Positions 1 to 6,061 are shown, numbered from the stretch's first letter. The stretch is 6,061 nt of DNA from Candidatus Cloacimonadota bacterium (GCA_021772705.1 JAJFLN010000336.1:1-6061); one strand, 5' to 3'. The notes: generated by a model from the sequence alone, not told the origin. Translations and numbers: made by a program.

Positions 1-11
1 CAGGCCATCTT

Positions 12-83
12 CGGCCGCTCCTCAATCGCGGAATCCTCGACGTAGCCCACTACGCCTCCGGTCCCGCTCGCTCGAACCAGCCG
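12..83. repeat. Nested inverted-repeat element downstream of the operon
   Basis: Four co-nested arms can pair around one centre: CGGC (12-15) with GCCG (80-83), GCGG (28-31) with CCGC (64-67), CC (35-36) with GG (60-61), and CGTAG (41-45) with CTACG (50-54), the last closing a CCCA loop. The arms are separated by internal loops. It begins 54 bases after the last stop codon. There is no T tract, so a simple terminator is not shown. The layout resembles small dispersed palindromic or REP-like repeats found between genes in some high-GC bacteria, but copy number cannot be seen from one window. Confidence 0.4.
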
Positions 84-102
84 AATCTGACCCAAATCTG
101 GG
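84..102. repeat. Tandem AATCTG motif and near-palindrome CCCAAATCTGGG
   Basis: AATCTG occurs at 84-89 and again at 95-100, eleven bases apart, about one helical turn. The second copy lies in CCCAAATCTGGG (91-102), a palindrome with one mismatched pair. It directly abuts the nested inverted repeat and may be part of the same element, or a protein-binding site. The evidence is only the pattern itself. Confidence 0.3.
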
Positions 103-136
103 CGCGACTTCTGTGCATTTATTCTTGCGCGGCCCC

Positions 137-328
137 TTACCGGCCCTGGAGCTTCTTGATCCAGTGGTGGAGCAGGCCGGCTGTGCCGAGGGCGACGCCG
201 ACGGGGATGAGCAGCACTGCCAGGGGGTATCGGCAGACCCAGCGGAGCCAGTGGGCCGTTTGAGGTTTCATTCCTTCGTGGCGGGGGCTGGCGGGTTCGA
301 AGGAAAGCCGGAAATCTCCATCGGTCAT
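137..328 (-). CDS. Small single-pass membrane protein, function unknown
   Basis: This 63-residue protein is not recognised. A polar N-terminus of about 27 residues is followed by Trp/Arg-containing HWLRWVCR, then a hydrophobic stretch at about 34-53 (PLAVLLIPVGVALGTAGLL) long enough for one membrane helix, and a short basic end (HHWIKKLQGR). There is no cleavable-signal pattern. Although small, it is well supported as a gene: its ATG overlaps the preceding stop as ATGA, and a GGAGG ribosome site lies seven bases upstream. Carbamoyltransferase loci elsewhere often carry a tiny one-helix protein (DUF5989 type). This one occupies a similar position, but I see no clear sequence match. A role in anchoring or regulating the glycan enzymes at the membrane is possible but is only inferred from context. 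Confidence 0.72.
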   Translation of the reverse strand: MTDGDFRLSFEPASPRHEGMKPQTAHWLRWVCRYPLAVLLIPVGVALGTAGLLHHWIKKLQGR

Positions 329-1206
329 GGCGATGCCTCCAGGGTCGGCGACGAGGACGACGAAGCGGGGGTCATCCGGAGCTGGTCCCGGGAATAGGTG
401 TCCCTCAGGTTCTGAATCCGGTCCTCCAGGCTGTCGCCCTTCTGCTCGAAGTAGAGCCGGATCAGGTCGTCCATACGGGGGTATTTCTGCTCCCGGTATC
501 CGGCGGCGTCTCGCTCCCTGCGGTCCCCCATCAGCCAGGGCTGGTAGAAGATGCGGGCATAGACATCGGCCGAGACGCCGAAGGTACAGGTGACCTGGCT
601 GTCGTAGAGGATGAACTGCTTCTTCATGTCCGGGAAAGCGGCGATGTCCATGTCCTCGAGCACCAGATCGCTGCGGGGTTCCTCGTACATGGGCGAAACG
701 TGGACCAACCCGTACTCCTCCATGTAGCGAGCCCGCTGACTGTCGAGGGTGGACTCCATCTGCTCCGGCGTGGCGGACTGAACCCGGATGCTTCCATCGG
801 CGAGATAGGGAATGCCCCGCTCCAGGTTATGAATGATAGCGGCGACGTGCATTGACAGCCGGCAGCCGAGACAGACCAGGCTCGTGAGGCCGAAGCCGTA
901 GCGGCCGAAGTCCCCCTTCACATCCTCCCAGAGGATGTCCTTCAAGATTCGCCGGAGGTCGAGAAACTTCTGCTCCACCCGATCCTCGCCGAACTTCTCC
1001 GCCAGGGCCCGGGCGTGCACCTTGGTGTTCTCCAGGAAGAAGACGTAGCCGGGGTCGAAGGTCAGGAGCTCCACCTTCTTGGCCTCCCGCAGCATCAGCG
1101 CCGCCGCCAGGGTGCTGTCGGTGCCACCGCTGAAGAGGACGCTGACCGTGTCCCGGATCGGGTTCGCCGGCAGTAGGTCTTGTTCACCAGGAGACGAATC
1201 TGTCAT
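325..1206 (-). CDS. PP-loop ATP-pyrophosphatase family protein with CxxC motif
   Basis: This predicted soluble 293-residue protein carries the PP-loop SGGTDS at residues 26-31, after a hydrophobic strand and before a helix (TLAAALMLREA), as in the adenine-nucleotide alpha-hydrolase-like superfamily. These enzymes adenylate a substrate and release pyrophosphate so that nitrogen or sulfur can be added; members include QueC, tRNA thiolases, LarE and sugar amidotransferases. Further candidate functional parts are CLGC (C112, C115), LADGS at 135-139 and another cysteine, C207, in TCTFG. The CxxC pair could bind metal or an Fe-S cluster or carry sulfur, but I cannot assign a subfamily. The C-terminal tail (about 278-293) is Ser/Pro-rich and probably disordered. 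The start at 1206 forms an ATGA overlap with the preceding stop; a longer in-frame version from 1278 would overlap that gene by 76 bases and adds nothing conserved-looking. In this operon it plausibly makes an amidated or thiolated sugar or precursor, but this is inference. Confidence 0.9.
   Translation of the reverse strand: MTDSSPGEQDLLPANPIRDTVSVLFSGGTDSTLAAALMLREAKKVELLTFDPGYVFFLENTKVHARALAEKFGEDRVEQKFLDLRRILKDILWEDVKGDFGRYGFGLTSLVCLGCRLSMHVAAIIHNLERGIPYLADGSIRVQSATPEQMESTLDSQRARYMEEYGLVHVSPMYEEPRSDLVLEDMDIAAFPDMKKQFILYDSQVTCTFGVSADVYARIFYQPWLMGDRRERDAAGYREQKYPRMDDLIRLYFEQKGDSLEDRIQNLRDTYSRDQLRMTPASSSSSPTLEASP
336..340 (-). promoter_or_regulatory. Ribosome binding site GGAGG for the small membrane protein
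   Basis: A perfect GGAGG core on the minus strand lies seven bases before the ATG at 328. It sits inside the last codons of the PP-loop gene. It is the main evidence that the short final reading frame is translated. Confidence 0.75.
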
Positions 1207-3248
1207 GGCTTGATCATCCTTTCTCCGTCGCAGCGCCGCTCCCACCAGCTGGCTGCCTGATGGGGCAGAGGCAGCCAAACGTCGTCGGCACCGGTCACAC
1301 TATCCAGGAACTCTCCGTAGACTTCCAGGAACCTGTCGGATCCACCCAGGTGCGGTTCGGCGTGGGTCGTCAGCACCGCCAGCCCTCCGATCCGCCGGAT
1401 GGTCTCGATCTTGTTCCGCCAGATGCCCAGTATCTCCCTGGGTGAATGGCCCATGGCCGCGAGCTTGTCTTCCAGCGGCAGGGTCAAGGGCAGCTCGATG
1501 GAGCCCTCGGGCCGGCGGAAAGGAAACAGGGTGCCGCATCCCCGGCGCGATCCGAGGAGACTTGCCGTATCGGTATCCGGAACGGAGCTGTCGTACTGAA
1601 AATGACGGGCCACCACTCCCGACAGTGCGGGGCTCACCAGCAGGGCTGGCGATCGATAGCCTCGGATCTTCCAGGCCTCCATCCGGTCGAGACAGCCGCC
1701 AAGACGGGCCTCGATCTCGTCGGCTTTCAGATACGCCAGGCCCAGGTCGTGACGATCGCCGTGCAGGCCGATCTCATCGCCCCGGGCTGCCACGGCATCG
1801 AGCAGATCGGGCCTGGCCAGACCGGCCTCTCCCGTCACGTACCAGCAGGATCGGAGGCCTCGGCTCTTCTCGACATCGGCGATGGCCTGAATCCGCCCCA
1901 TGCCCAGCACGGTGTCCACGTCGTGGGTCACCACCAGCGCCCATCGCTTGCGATCGGGCCAAAAGGGGTCCGGCACCCGGTCGTTCCCACCTTCCGCCTC
2001 CGCCTCCAGGGCAGCCCAGCGGATCCACTCAACGGAGGGATCGAAGGGCCAGAAGTCCGCCGGATCATCGGGCCGGCCGGCGGCGATGAACAGTCGATGG
2101 AGGCCGTGGCGCACCGGTCCGGGAAGCCAGTCCGTGTAGCCTGCCGGAAGGCGCGTCACCAGGGGACGGGCCCCATCGAGGAAGGCCTCTGTGAGCCGCC
2201 AGCTCACGGCTCGTTCGGGATCGAAGAGAAAGCGGATCTGGCCATGATCTCGAACCACGGCCGGTCTTCCATCTATACGGGCCAGGACCTCGGAGTCAGC
2301 CGGCGGACCCGACAGAGCAACGCCGGGGGTGACGGCCAACCGCCCCTCCCTGGGCAGCCAGTTGGGCCTCAGCTGGGGGCTCACCTCCAGCACCTCGAGA
2401 CGAGGAGGCCGGGACTCGCCAATCTGGCCTCCGCCAGCATGGATCGAGCCGCTCTCACGGGCTGTTGCGGGCCACCAGAACCCCTTGACGGAGCCAGGAC
2501 AGCTCCCCGGAACCGACGATTCGACGGAGGGGGCCGAGCGGTTCATTCTCCACCAGATCCGGGCCATCTCGTACACCGTCAGGAGGATCACCGGCAGCCG
2601 CGTTCCGTTGGCCACGCCAGCCCTGCGGCCCGAGTAGCCCGACGGCACCTGCACGGCGTTCATGCCCAGGGAACAAGATTTAGCCAGGACCTCCGCCAGG
2701 AAGAACACACCTCTGGACTCCACATGCAATCCGAGGAACACCTCCCGGCGCCAGAGATGAACCCAGTTGACGTCCTCGAACCGCTTCCGGAACAGGAGGT
2801 TGAAGAGACCCAGGAAGACCCGGGACGAAAGCCGGCGGAACAGGGTGTAGTCGGTGCGAGCCGACCGGGCGCCCATGACAATCTGGGAGTGGCGGGAAGC
2901 CCGGATGTAGTCGGCCAGATCCGGCAGGTGGAACTGACCATCAGCTGGCAAATAGACGATCAGAGGAAGGGTCGAAGCACGGATTCCAGTCAGGATCGCC
3001 TGCCCGCTCCCCTGGTTTCTCAGATGGTGCAACGCCAGAGTATCCGGATGTCGCCGGGCCAGCCGATCCACCAGCTCTCCCGTTCCGTCCGTCGATCCGT
3101 CATCGACGAGGACCATCTCCAGACGGCCCACCAGTTCAATGGCATGGGCTCGGATCTCCCTGAAGACCTCTTCCAGACACTCCTCTTCGTTGTAGGCGGG
3201 AATGACAATCGTCAAACCCGTCGATGTGAAAGGCCGTTTGCGGGTCAT
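1203..3248 (-). CDS. Fusion protein: GT2 glycosyltransferase plus polysaccharide deacetylase
   Basis: This 681-residue protein joins two enzymes. Residues 10-240 are a family 2 glycosyltransferase resembling dolichol-phosphate mannosyltransferase-like GTs: TIVIPAYNEEE at 13-23, VDDGSTDGTG at 48-57, and PADGQFHLPD at 101-110 in the metal-site region. No transmembrane segment is evident. Residues 240-280 look like a Ser/Gly/Pro-rich linker. Residues 285-435 resemble the N-terminal extension of large deacetylases but are not otherwise recognised. Residues 436-665 form a NodB-like deacetylase: THDVD at 441-445 (D443 candidate base, D445 metal), LHGDRH at 495-500 (H496 and H500 metal), GYRSP at 530-534 and TTHAEPH at 627-633 (H629 candidate acid), so the catalytic set appears intact. 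Together the domains could transfer a sugar and deacetylate it. The start at 3248 is chosen over an in-frame ATG at 3269 because it overlaps the carbamoyltransferase stop as ATGA and has a good ribosome site. Substrates are unknown. Confidence 0.93.
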   Translation of the reverse strand: MTRKRPFTSTGLTIVIPAYNEEECLEEVFREIRAHAIELVGRLEMVLVDDGSTDGTGELVDRLARRHPDTLALHHLRNQGSGQAILTGIRASTLPLIVYLPADGQFHLPDLADYIRASRHSQIVMGARSARTDYTLFRRLSSRVFLGLFNLLFRKRFEDVNWVHLWRREVFLGLHVESRGVFFLAEVLAKSCSLGMNAVQVPSGYSGRRAGVANGTRLPVILLTVYEMARIWWRMNRSAPSVESSVPGSCPGSVKGFWWPATARESGSIHAGGGQIGESRPPRLEVLEVSPQLRPNWLPREGRLAVTPGVALSGPPADSEVLARIDGRPAVVRDHGQIRFLFDPERAVSWRLTEAFLDGARPLVTRLPAGYTDWLPGPVRHGLHRLFIAAGRPDDPADFWPFDPSVEWIRWAALEAEAEGGNDRVPDPFWPDRKRWALVVTHDVDTVLGMGRIQAIADVEKSRGLRSCWYVTGEAGLARPDLLDAVAARGDEIGLHGDRHDLGLAYLKADEIEARLGGCLDRMEAWKIRGYRSPALLVSPALSGVVARHFQYDSSVPDTDTASLLGSRRGCGTLFPFRRPEGSIELPLTLPLEDKLAAMGHSPREILGIWRNKIETIRRIGGLAVLTTHAEPHLGGSDRFLEVYGEFLDSVTGADDVWLPLPHQAASWWERRCDGERMIKP
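1217..1226 (-). promoter_or_regulatory. Ribosome binding site deciding the start of the PP-loop gene
   Basis: The minus strand reads GGAGAAAGGA, with AAGGA ending ten bases before the ATG at 1206. The spacing is slightly long but acceptable. It supports the short form of the PP-loop protein starting at the ATGA overlap. Confidence 0.5.
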
Positions 3249-4957
3249 TGGCTTCCCTCTTCCTTGCACAGGACGAAGTTCCCCACCACCAACGCATCAA
3301 GGCCGGTGGAGGCGAAGCACCTCAACGCCTCGGCGGGAGTGTTGACGATCGGTTCGCCGCTGTCGTTGAACGACGTGTTCAGGACGACGGGCAGTCCGAT
3401 GTGGGGCTCCAGGCAGTGGAGCAGACGATGGAACAGGGGGTTCTGCTCCCGCGACACGGTCTGAAGCCGGGCTGTTCCGTCCACGTGGAGCACGGCTCCC
3501 AGGTTCTCCCCTTCACCCTCCACTACTCCGAATGTGCGCATCATGTAAGGGGAGGGCAGCTGGCCCAGGAAGTAGCGACTCGCCGCCTCCTCCGGACAGG
3601 CCGGAGCGAAGGGCCGGAAGGCTTCCCGATGCTTGACCCGGGCGTTGACCCGATCCTTCATCTCTGCTCTCCGAGGATCCGCCAGGATGGATCGGTTTCC
3701 CAGGGCCCGGGGGCCAAACTCCGTTCTGCCCTGGAACCAGCCCAGGATGCTGCCTCGGGCAATCAGGCGTGCGGCCTCCTCAGCGGGATCGCTGACCTCC
3801 CTGTACCGGGCGCCAGCGGCATCCAGCGCAGCTCGAATCTCCTGATCGGAGTAGTCGGGGCCGAGGTAGTCTGAGTAGTCTTCCGCCGGCCTGGCCTCGC
3901 TTCTCAAGGCGTGGGCCACGTAGAGGGCGGCCCCCATCGCGGCGCCGCCATCGGAGGCGGGAGGACAGACATGAAGTTCCTCGAACTCCGTCTCCGCCAG
4001 TATCCGGCTGTTGGCCACCGTGTTGAGAGAGACGCCTCCGGCCATGACCAGCCGTCTCTCTCCCGTCCTCCGATGCAGCTCCGAGGCGGCGTGAATCAGG
4101 GCCTCCTCGAGACGGTTCTGGAGAGAAGCGGCGAGCTGCTCGTGCCGGCGCTCCAGCGGCTCGCCCTTCTGGCGCGGAGGACCGAAGCGTTCCCGGAACC
4201 GATCGGAACAGCGGGAACGGCTCGGACGATAGTAGGCGAAGTAGTCCAGGTCCACCTCGAAACGGCCGTCGCCGGTCAGGCGAATCAACTCTTCAAAATC
4301 CCTGGAGAACTCCGGTTCGGCAAAAGACGCCAGGGCCATCACCTTCCCCTCGTCGCAGTTGGCCTTGAACCCCAGGTGTTCCGTGACCGCTGCGTAGACA
4401 CTTCCGAGGGAGTGGGGGAAGGAGACATCGGCCAGGGTTTCGATCTGGTTGCCCGTACCCCGGGCCATCATCAAGCTCGTCCGCTCCCCGTAGCCATCGA
4501 CGGTCAGAATGGCGGCTGATTCGAATCGGGAGGGATAGAACGCCGCCGCGGCGTGGCAGAGGTGGTGGCTGATGAAGTGAACTGTCATGGGCCGGCGAGA
4601 ACCGGCGAAGTGGAAGGTCTGTTCCACTCTGGAGACCGGACCGCTGTCGGTGGACAGGGCGAGGAGATGGGCGGGCACGAGCTCCAGGAACTCTCGATGA
4701 TCCCGGTAGGTCATGGCCCGGCGGGAGTCGAACTGCCGGACATGCTCGCCCGGGTTCCAGAAGAACGCGAAGTCGTCGACGGACTCCAGGCCGACTCCGG
4801 CCCGACGGAGGCAGAAGGCCAGAGCTTGTTTAGGGAAGGACCGGGAGTGCTTGATCCTGTCGAATCGCTCCTCCATCGCAGCGGAGTCGATCCGACCGTC
4901 ACGGATCAACGAGGCGGCGGAGTCGATGCCGAAGCTGAGGCCCAGAGTGCTGCTCAC
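3245..4957 (-). CDS. O-carbamoyltransferase, NodU/CmcH/TobZ family
   Basis: The family transfers a carbamoyl group from carbamoyl phosphate to a hydroxyl, usually on a sugar or antibiotic, through a carbamoyl-adenylate made with ATP. Both expected domains are complete. Numbering from an upstream in-frame ATG at 4966, the N-terminal Kae1-like domain has DSAAS at 15-19, the metal-binding HHLCHA at 134-139, VDGYG at 156-160, AGGVSLN at 309-315 and SDGGAAMGA at 338-346. The C-terminal YrdC-like domain has GRTEFGPRALGNRSIL at 413-428, HREAFRPFAPA at 446-456 and NTSFND at 530-535. Length (570-573 residues) is normal. I prefer the GTG at 4957: it gives a GTGA overlap with the epimerase stop like the other junctions, follows a GGATGGG stretch, and starts three residues before the LGLS strand as family members usually do. 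The ATG at 4966 has no visible ribosome site. Which hydroxyl it modifies is unknown; its neighbours suggest a surface glycan. Confidence 0.95.
   Translation of the reverse strand: MSSTLGLSFGIDSAASLIRDGRIDSAAMEERFDRIKHSRSFPKQALAFCLRRAGVGLESVDDFAFFWNPGEHVRQFDSRRAMTYRDHREFLELVPAHLLALSTDSGPVSRVEQTFHFAGSRRPMTVHFISHHLCHAAAAFYPSRFESAAILTVDGYGERTSLMMARGTGNQIETLADVSFPHSLGSVYAAVTEHLGFKANCDEGKVMALASFAEPEFSRDFEELIRLTGDGRFEVDLDYFAYYRPSRSRCSDRFRERFGPPRQKGEPLERRHEQLAASLQNRLEEALIHAASELHRRTGERRLVMAGGVSLNTVANSRILAETEFEELHVCPPASDGGAAMGAALYVAHALRSEARPAEDYSDYLGPDYSDQEIRAALDAAGARYREVSDPAEEAARLIARGSILGWFQGRTEFGPRALGNRSILADPRRAEMKDRVNARVKHREAFRPFAPACPEEAASRYFLGQLPSPYMMRTFGVVEGEGENLGAVLHVDGTARLQTVSREQNPLFHRLLHCLEPHIGLPVVLNTSFNDSGEPIVNTPAEALRCFASTGLDALVVGNFVLCKEEGSQ
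3254..3263 (-). promoter_or_regulatory. Ribosome binding site deciding the start of the GT2-deacetylase gene
   Basis: The minus strand reads GGAAGAGGGA here, with AGGGA ending five bases before the ATG at 3248. It lies within the end of the carbamoyltransferase gene. It supports the ATGA-overlap start over the in-frame ATG at 3269. Confidence 0.6.
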
Positions 4958-5955
4958 GAATCCCATCCAGCCGTGGACGGCGATAGAGTCGGGGCGACCG
5001 AGGCGGTCTGTTCCAGAAACCAGCGCCAGGTCCTGGCCACTCCATCCTCCAGGCTGACGGAGTGCCGATGGCCCAGTTCATCGAAAGCCCGCTTCACGGC
5101 GGCCACCATCCGGACGGGAGTGCTTGGCTTCTCGGACTCCTGCCGTTCGATCCGGACGGGCCGGTCAACGACAGCGCCCAGGGTCTCGGCCAGCTGGAGG
5201 AGACTCGTCTCGGCCCCGCTGGCCACGTTGTAAGTCCGGCCCGCCGCAGCGGGCTGGAGGGCCGCCAGGTTCGCCGCCACCAGATCGTCGATGTAGGTCA
5301 AGTCCAGTGTGGTACTGCCATCGCCGTGAATCCGGATCGGTTGTTCGTCCCGGATGGCGCTCATCCAGCGGACCAGCACCTCGACGTGGCGGCTCCGGAT
5401 GTCCATTCCGGGCCCATAGGCGTTGAAGTAACGAAGAACGGTCCCTTTCAAGGCCGTGCTCCTCTCGAAGGCCTCGAGCAGGTGCTCTCCCGCCATCTTG
5501 GCGGCCCCGTAGAACGTGATCGGCGTCGGCGCCTCCGTCTCCTGGACAGGTAACTGGGCCGGCTCTCCGTAGACCGCCACGGAGCTGGCGTAGATGACTC
5601 TCTCCACGCCGGCTCGGGCAGCCTCATCGAAGAGATTGAAGGTGGCATCGATCATCAGGGTGAGACAGTCGTCGGGAGACTCCTGACAGCGAGGAATCCG
5701 AAGGGCCGCCAGGTGAAAGAGCACGTCCACGTCCTCCGTGACCCGGCGACGGACTTCTCGATCCCGCAAGTCCCCTTCCAGGAGTTCAAAGCGTCTGTCC
5801 TTCAGCAGGCCCGCCAGGTTTTCCCGGCACCCTCTGGCCAGGTTGTCGACGGCGACCACCTTGCTGGCACCCCCTTGCAGCAGCGCGGCCCCGATCCGGG
5901 ATCCGACGAATCCGGCGCCGCCGGTAATGCCATATCGCACAGGGGCTGTATCCAC
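4954..5955 (-). CDS. NAD-dependent nucleotide-sugar epimerase/dehydratase (extended SDR)
   Basis: This 333-residue protein is a soluble extended short-chain dehydrogenase, the usual length for UDP-glucose 4-epimerase-like enzymes. The N-terminal Rossmann motif TGGAGFVGS lies at about residues 11-19, the acidic residue ending the second strand is D37, and GDLRD follows at 61-65. The active site has SSV at 124-126 and YGAAK (Y149, K153), the catalytic YxxxK. RYFNAYGPG at 175-183 is typical of NDP-sugar epimerases and dehydratases. It probably interconverts or modifies a nucleotide sugar for the glycan built by the downstream genes; 4-epimerase is the best guess, but a dehydratase or decarboxylase is not excluded. 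The start codon is GTG. A second in-frame GTG at residue 6 is possible and would begin closer to the Rossmann strand. It is the first gene of the operon and its stop overlaps the start of the carbamoyltransferase. Confidence 0.95.
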   Translation of the reverse strand: MDTAPVRYGITGGAGFVGSRIGAALLQGGASKVVAVDNLARGCRENLAGLLKDRRFELLEGDLRDREVRRRVTEDVDVLFHLAALRIPRCQESPDDCLTLMIDATFNLFDEAARAGVERVIYASSVAVYGEPAQLPVQETEAPTPITFYGAAKMAGEHLLEAFERSTALKGTVLRYFNAYGPGMDIRSRHVEVLVRWMSAIRDEQPIRIHGDGSTTLDLTYIDDLVAANLAALQPAAAGRTYNVASGAETSLLQLAETLGAVVDRPVRIERQESEKPSTPVRMVAAVKRAFDELGHRHSVSLEDGVARTWRWFLEQTASVAPTLSPSTAGWDS

Positions 5956-5961
5956 AGACCA

Positions 5962-5990
5962 ACCCTAACGAAGCCGGAAGGGCGGATCAA
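5962..5990 (-). promoter_or_regulatory. Possible sigma70-type promoter for the operon
   Basis: On the minus strand a TTGATC hexamer (5990-5985) is separated by exactly 17 bases from TAGGGT (5967-5962). This gives 4 of 6 and 3 of 6 matches to the housekeeping consensus. It is in the right place ahead of the first gene, but a start about seven bases downstream would fall at or very near the GTG at 5955, implying a leaderless message or use of the GTG at residue 6. The match is weak enough to be chance in a short stretch. Confidence 0.3.
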
Positions 5991-6018
5991 GGGGCAGAGG
6001 CGGCCACCCGCAGAACCC

Positions 6019-6049
6019 GGGACTGGGTGCATGTCACCCAGGGGGTCCC
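6019..6049. repeat. Strong bulged inverted repeat upstream of the operon
   Basis: Plus-strand GGGAC (6019-6023) and TGGGTG (6024-6029) pair with CACCCA (6035-6040) and GTCCC (6045-6049). The loop is five bases and there is a four-G bulge on one side, giving eleven base pairs in all. No T-run follows on either strand within the window, so it is not a standard intrinsic terminator. It could be an operator, a terminator lacking a T tract for a gene beyond the window, or a leader structure if transcription starts further upstream. Confidence 0.5.
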
Positions 6050-6061
6050 CTCCTCCGTTCG

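Noticed and set aside
50..118. A 22-codon minus-strand frame starting with ATG at 118 and ending in TAG at 50, running into the nested inverted repeat.
   Set aside because: It has no ribosome binding site, is very short, and overlaps the structured element; there is no positive evidence for translation.
131..152. A terminator around the stop codon of the last gene, from GGCC repeats on both sides.
   Set aside because: Only four pairs can form and no T-run follows, so it does not meet the usual pattern of an intrinsic terminator.
1207..1278. A 24-residue N-terminal extension of the PP-loop protein from the ATG at 1278.
   Set aside because: It would overlap the preceding gene by 76 bases, whereas the ATG at 1206 gives the four-base overlap seen at the other junctions and a plausible ribosome site.
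2455..2676. A possible frameshift in the GT2-deacetylase linker, suggested by a 73-codon minus-strand frame ending in TGA at 2455.
   Set aside because: The alternative frame does not lead into the deacetylase, and the main frame is open throughout with plausible GC-rich codon use, so an intact fusion is simpler.
1446..3464. A 672-residue open frame on the plus strand opposite the GT2-deacetylase gene.
   Set aside because: Long antisense frames are common opposite GC-rich genes. Its translation shows no recognisable domain, while the minus strand carries intact catalytic motifs over the same stretch.
3911..5553. Three plus-strand open frames of 163-226 residues (3911-4519, 4553-5233, 5062-5553) opposite the carbamoyltransferase and epimerase genes.
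   Set aside because: They have no family motifs and no operon-like organisation, and they lie opposite well-supported enzymes.
1..6061. CRISPR arrays, tRNA or rRNA genes, transposases and phage genes.
   Set aside because: No regularly spaced repeats, no tRNA-like cloverleaf arms or rRNA signature, and no recombinase motifs were seen; nearly all the window is accounted for by the five genes.

Overview
The window is GC-rich bacterial DNA (about two thirds G+C by eye) holding one tightly packed operon. All five genes are on the minus strand, so transcription runs from the right end of the window to the left. Nothing in it identifies the species. GC content and gene style fit groups such as Acidobacteriota, Myxococcota/Desulfobacterota or related uncultured phyla, but this is a guess.

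In transcription order the genes are: (1) a short-chain NAD(P)-dependent nucleotide-sugar epimerase/dehydratase (5955-4954); (2) a NodU/CmcH/TobZ-type O-carbamoyltransferase (4957-3245, or from 4966); (3) a two-part protein with an N-terminal GT2 glycosyltransferase and a C-terminal polysaccharide-deacetylase (NodB-like) domain (3248-1203); (4) a PP-loop ATP-pyrophosphatase-fold protein with a CxxC pair and no specific assignment (1206-325); (5) a 63-residue protein with one predicted membrane helix (328-137). Three junctions are exact ATGA stop/start overlaps. The first junction is a GTGA overlap if the GTG start of the carbamoyltransferase is used. The five proteins are therefore probably made together by translational coupling.

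The enzymes suggest synthesis and decoration of a cell-surface glycan or glycolipid. The epimerase would supply a nucleotide sugar, the GT2 domain would transfer a sugar (perhaps to a lipid carrier), the deacetylase domain would remove an N- or O-acetyl group, and the carbamoyltransferase would add an O-carbamoyl group. The PP-loop protein would perform an ATP-dependent amidation, thiolation or similar step. The substrate and final product cannot be read from the sequence. The PP-loop enzyme, the GT2-deacetylase fusion and the small membrane protein are the least familiar parts.

The flanks are short. To the right (5956-6061) lie a possible promoter and a strong bulged hairpin. To the left (1-136), downstream of the last gene, there is no convincing gene but there is a nested inverted-repeat element that could be a dispersed repeat or an RNA structure at the transcript end.
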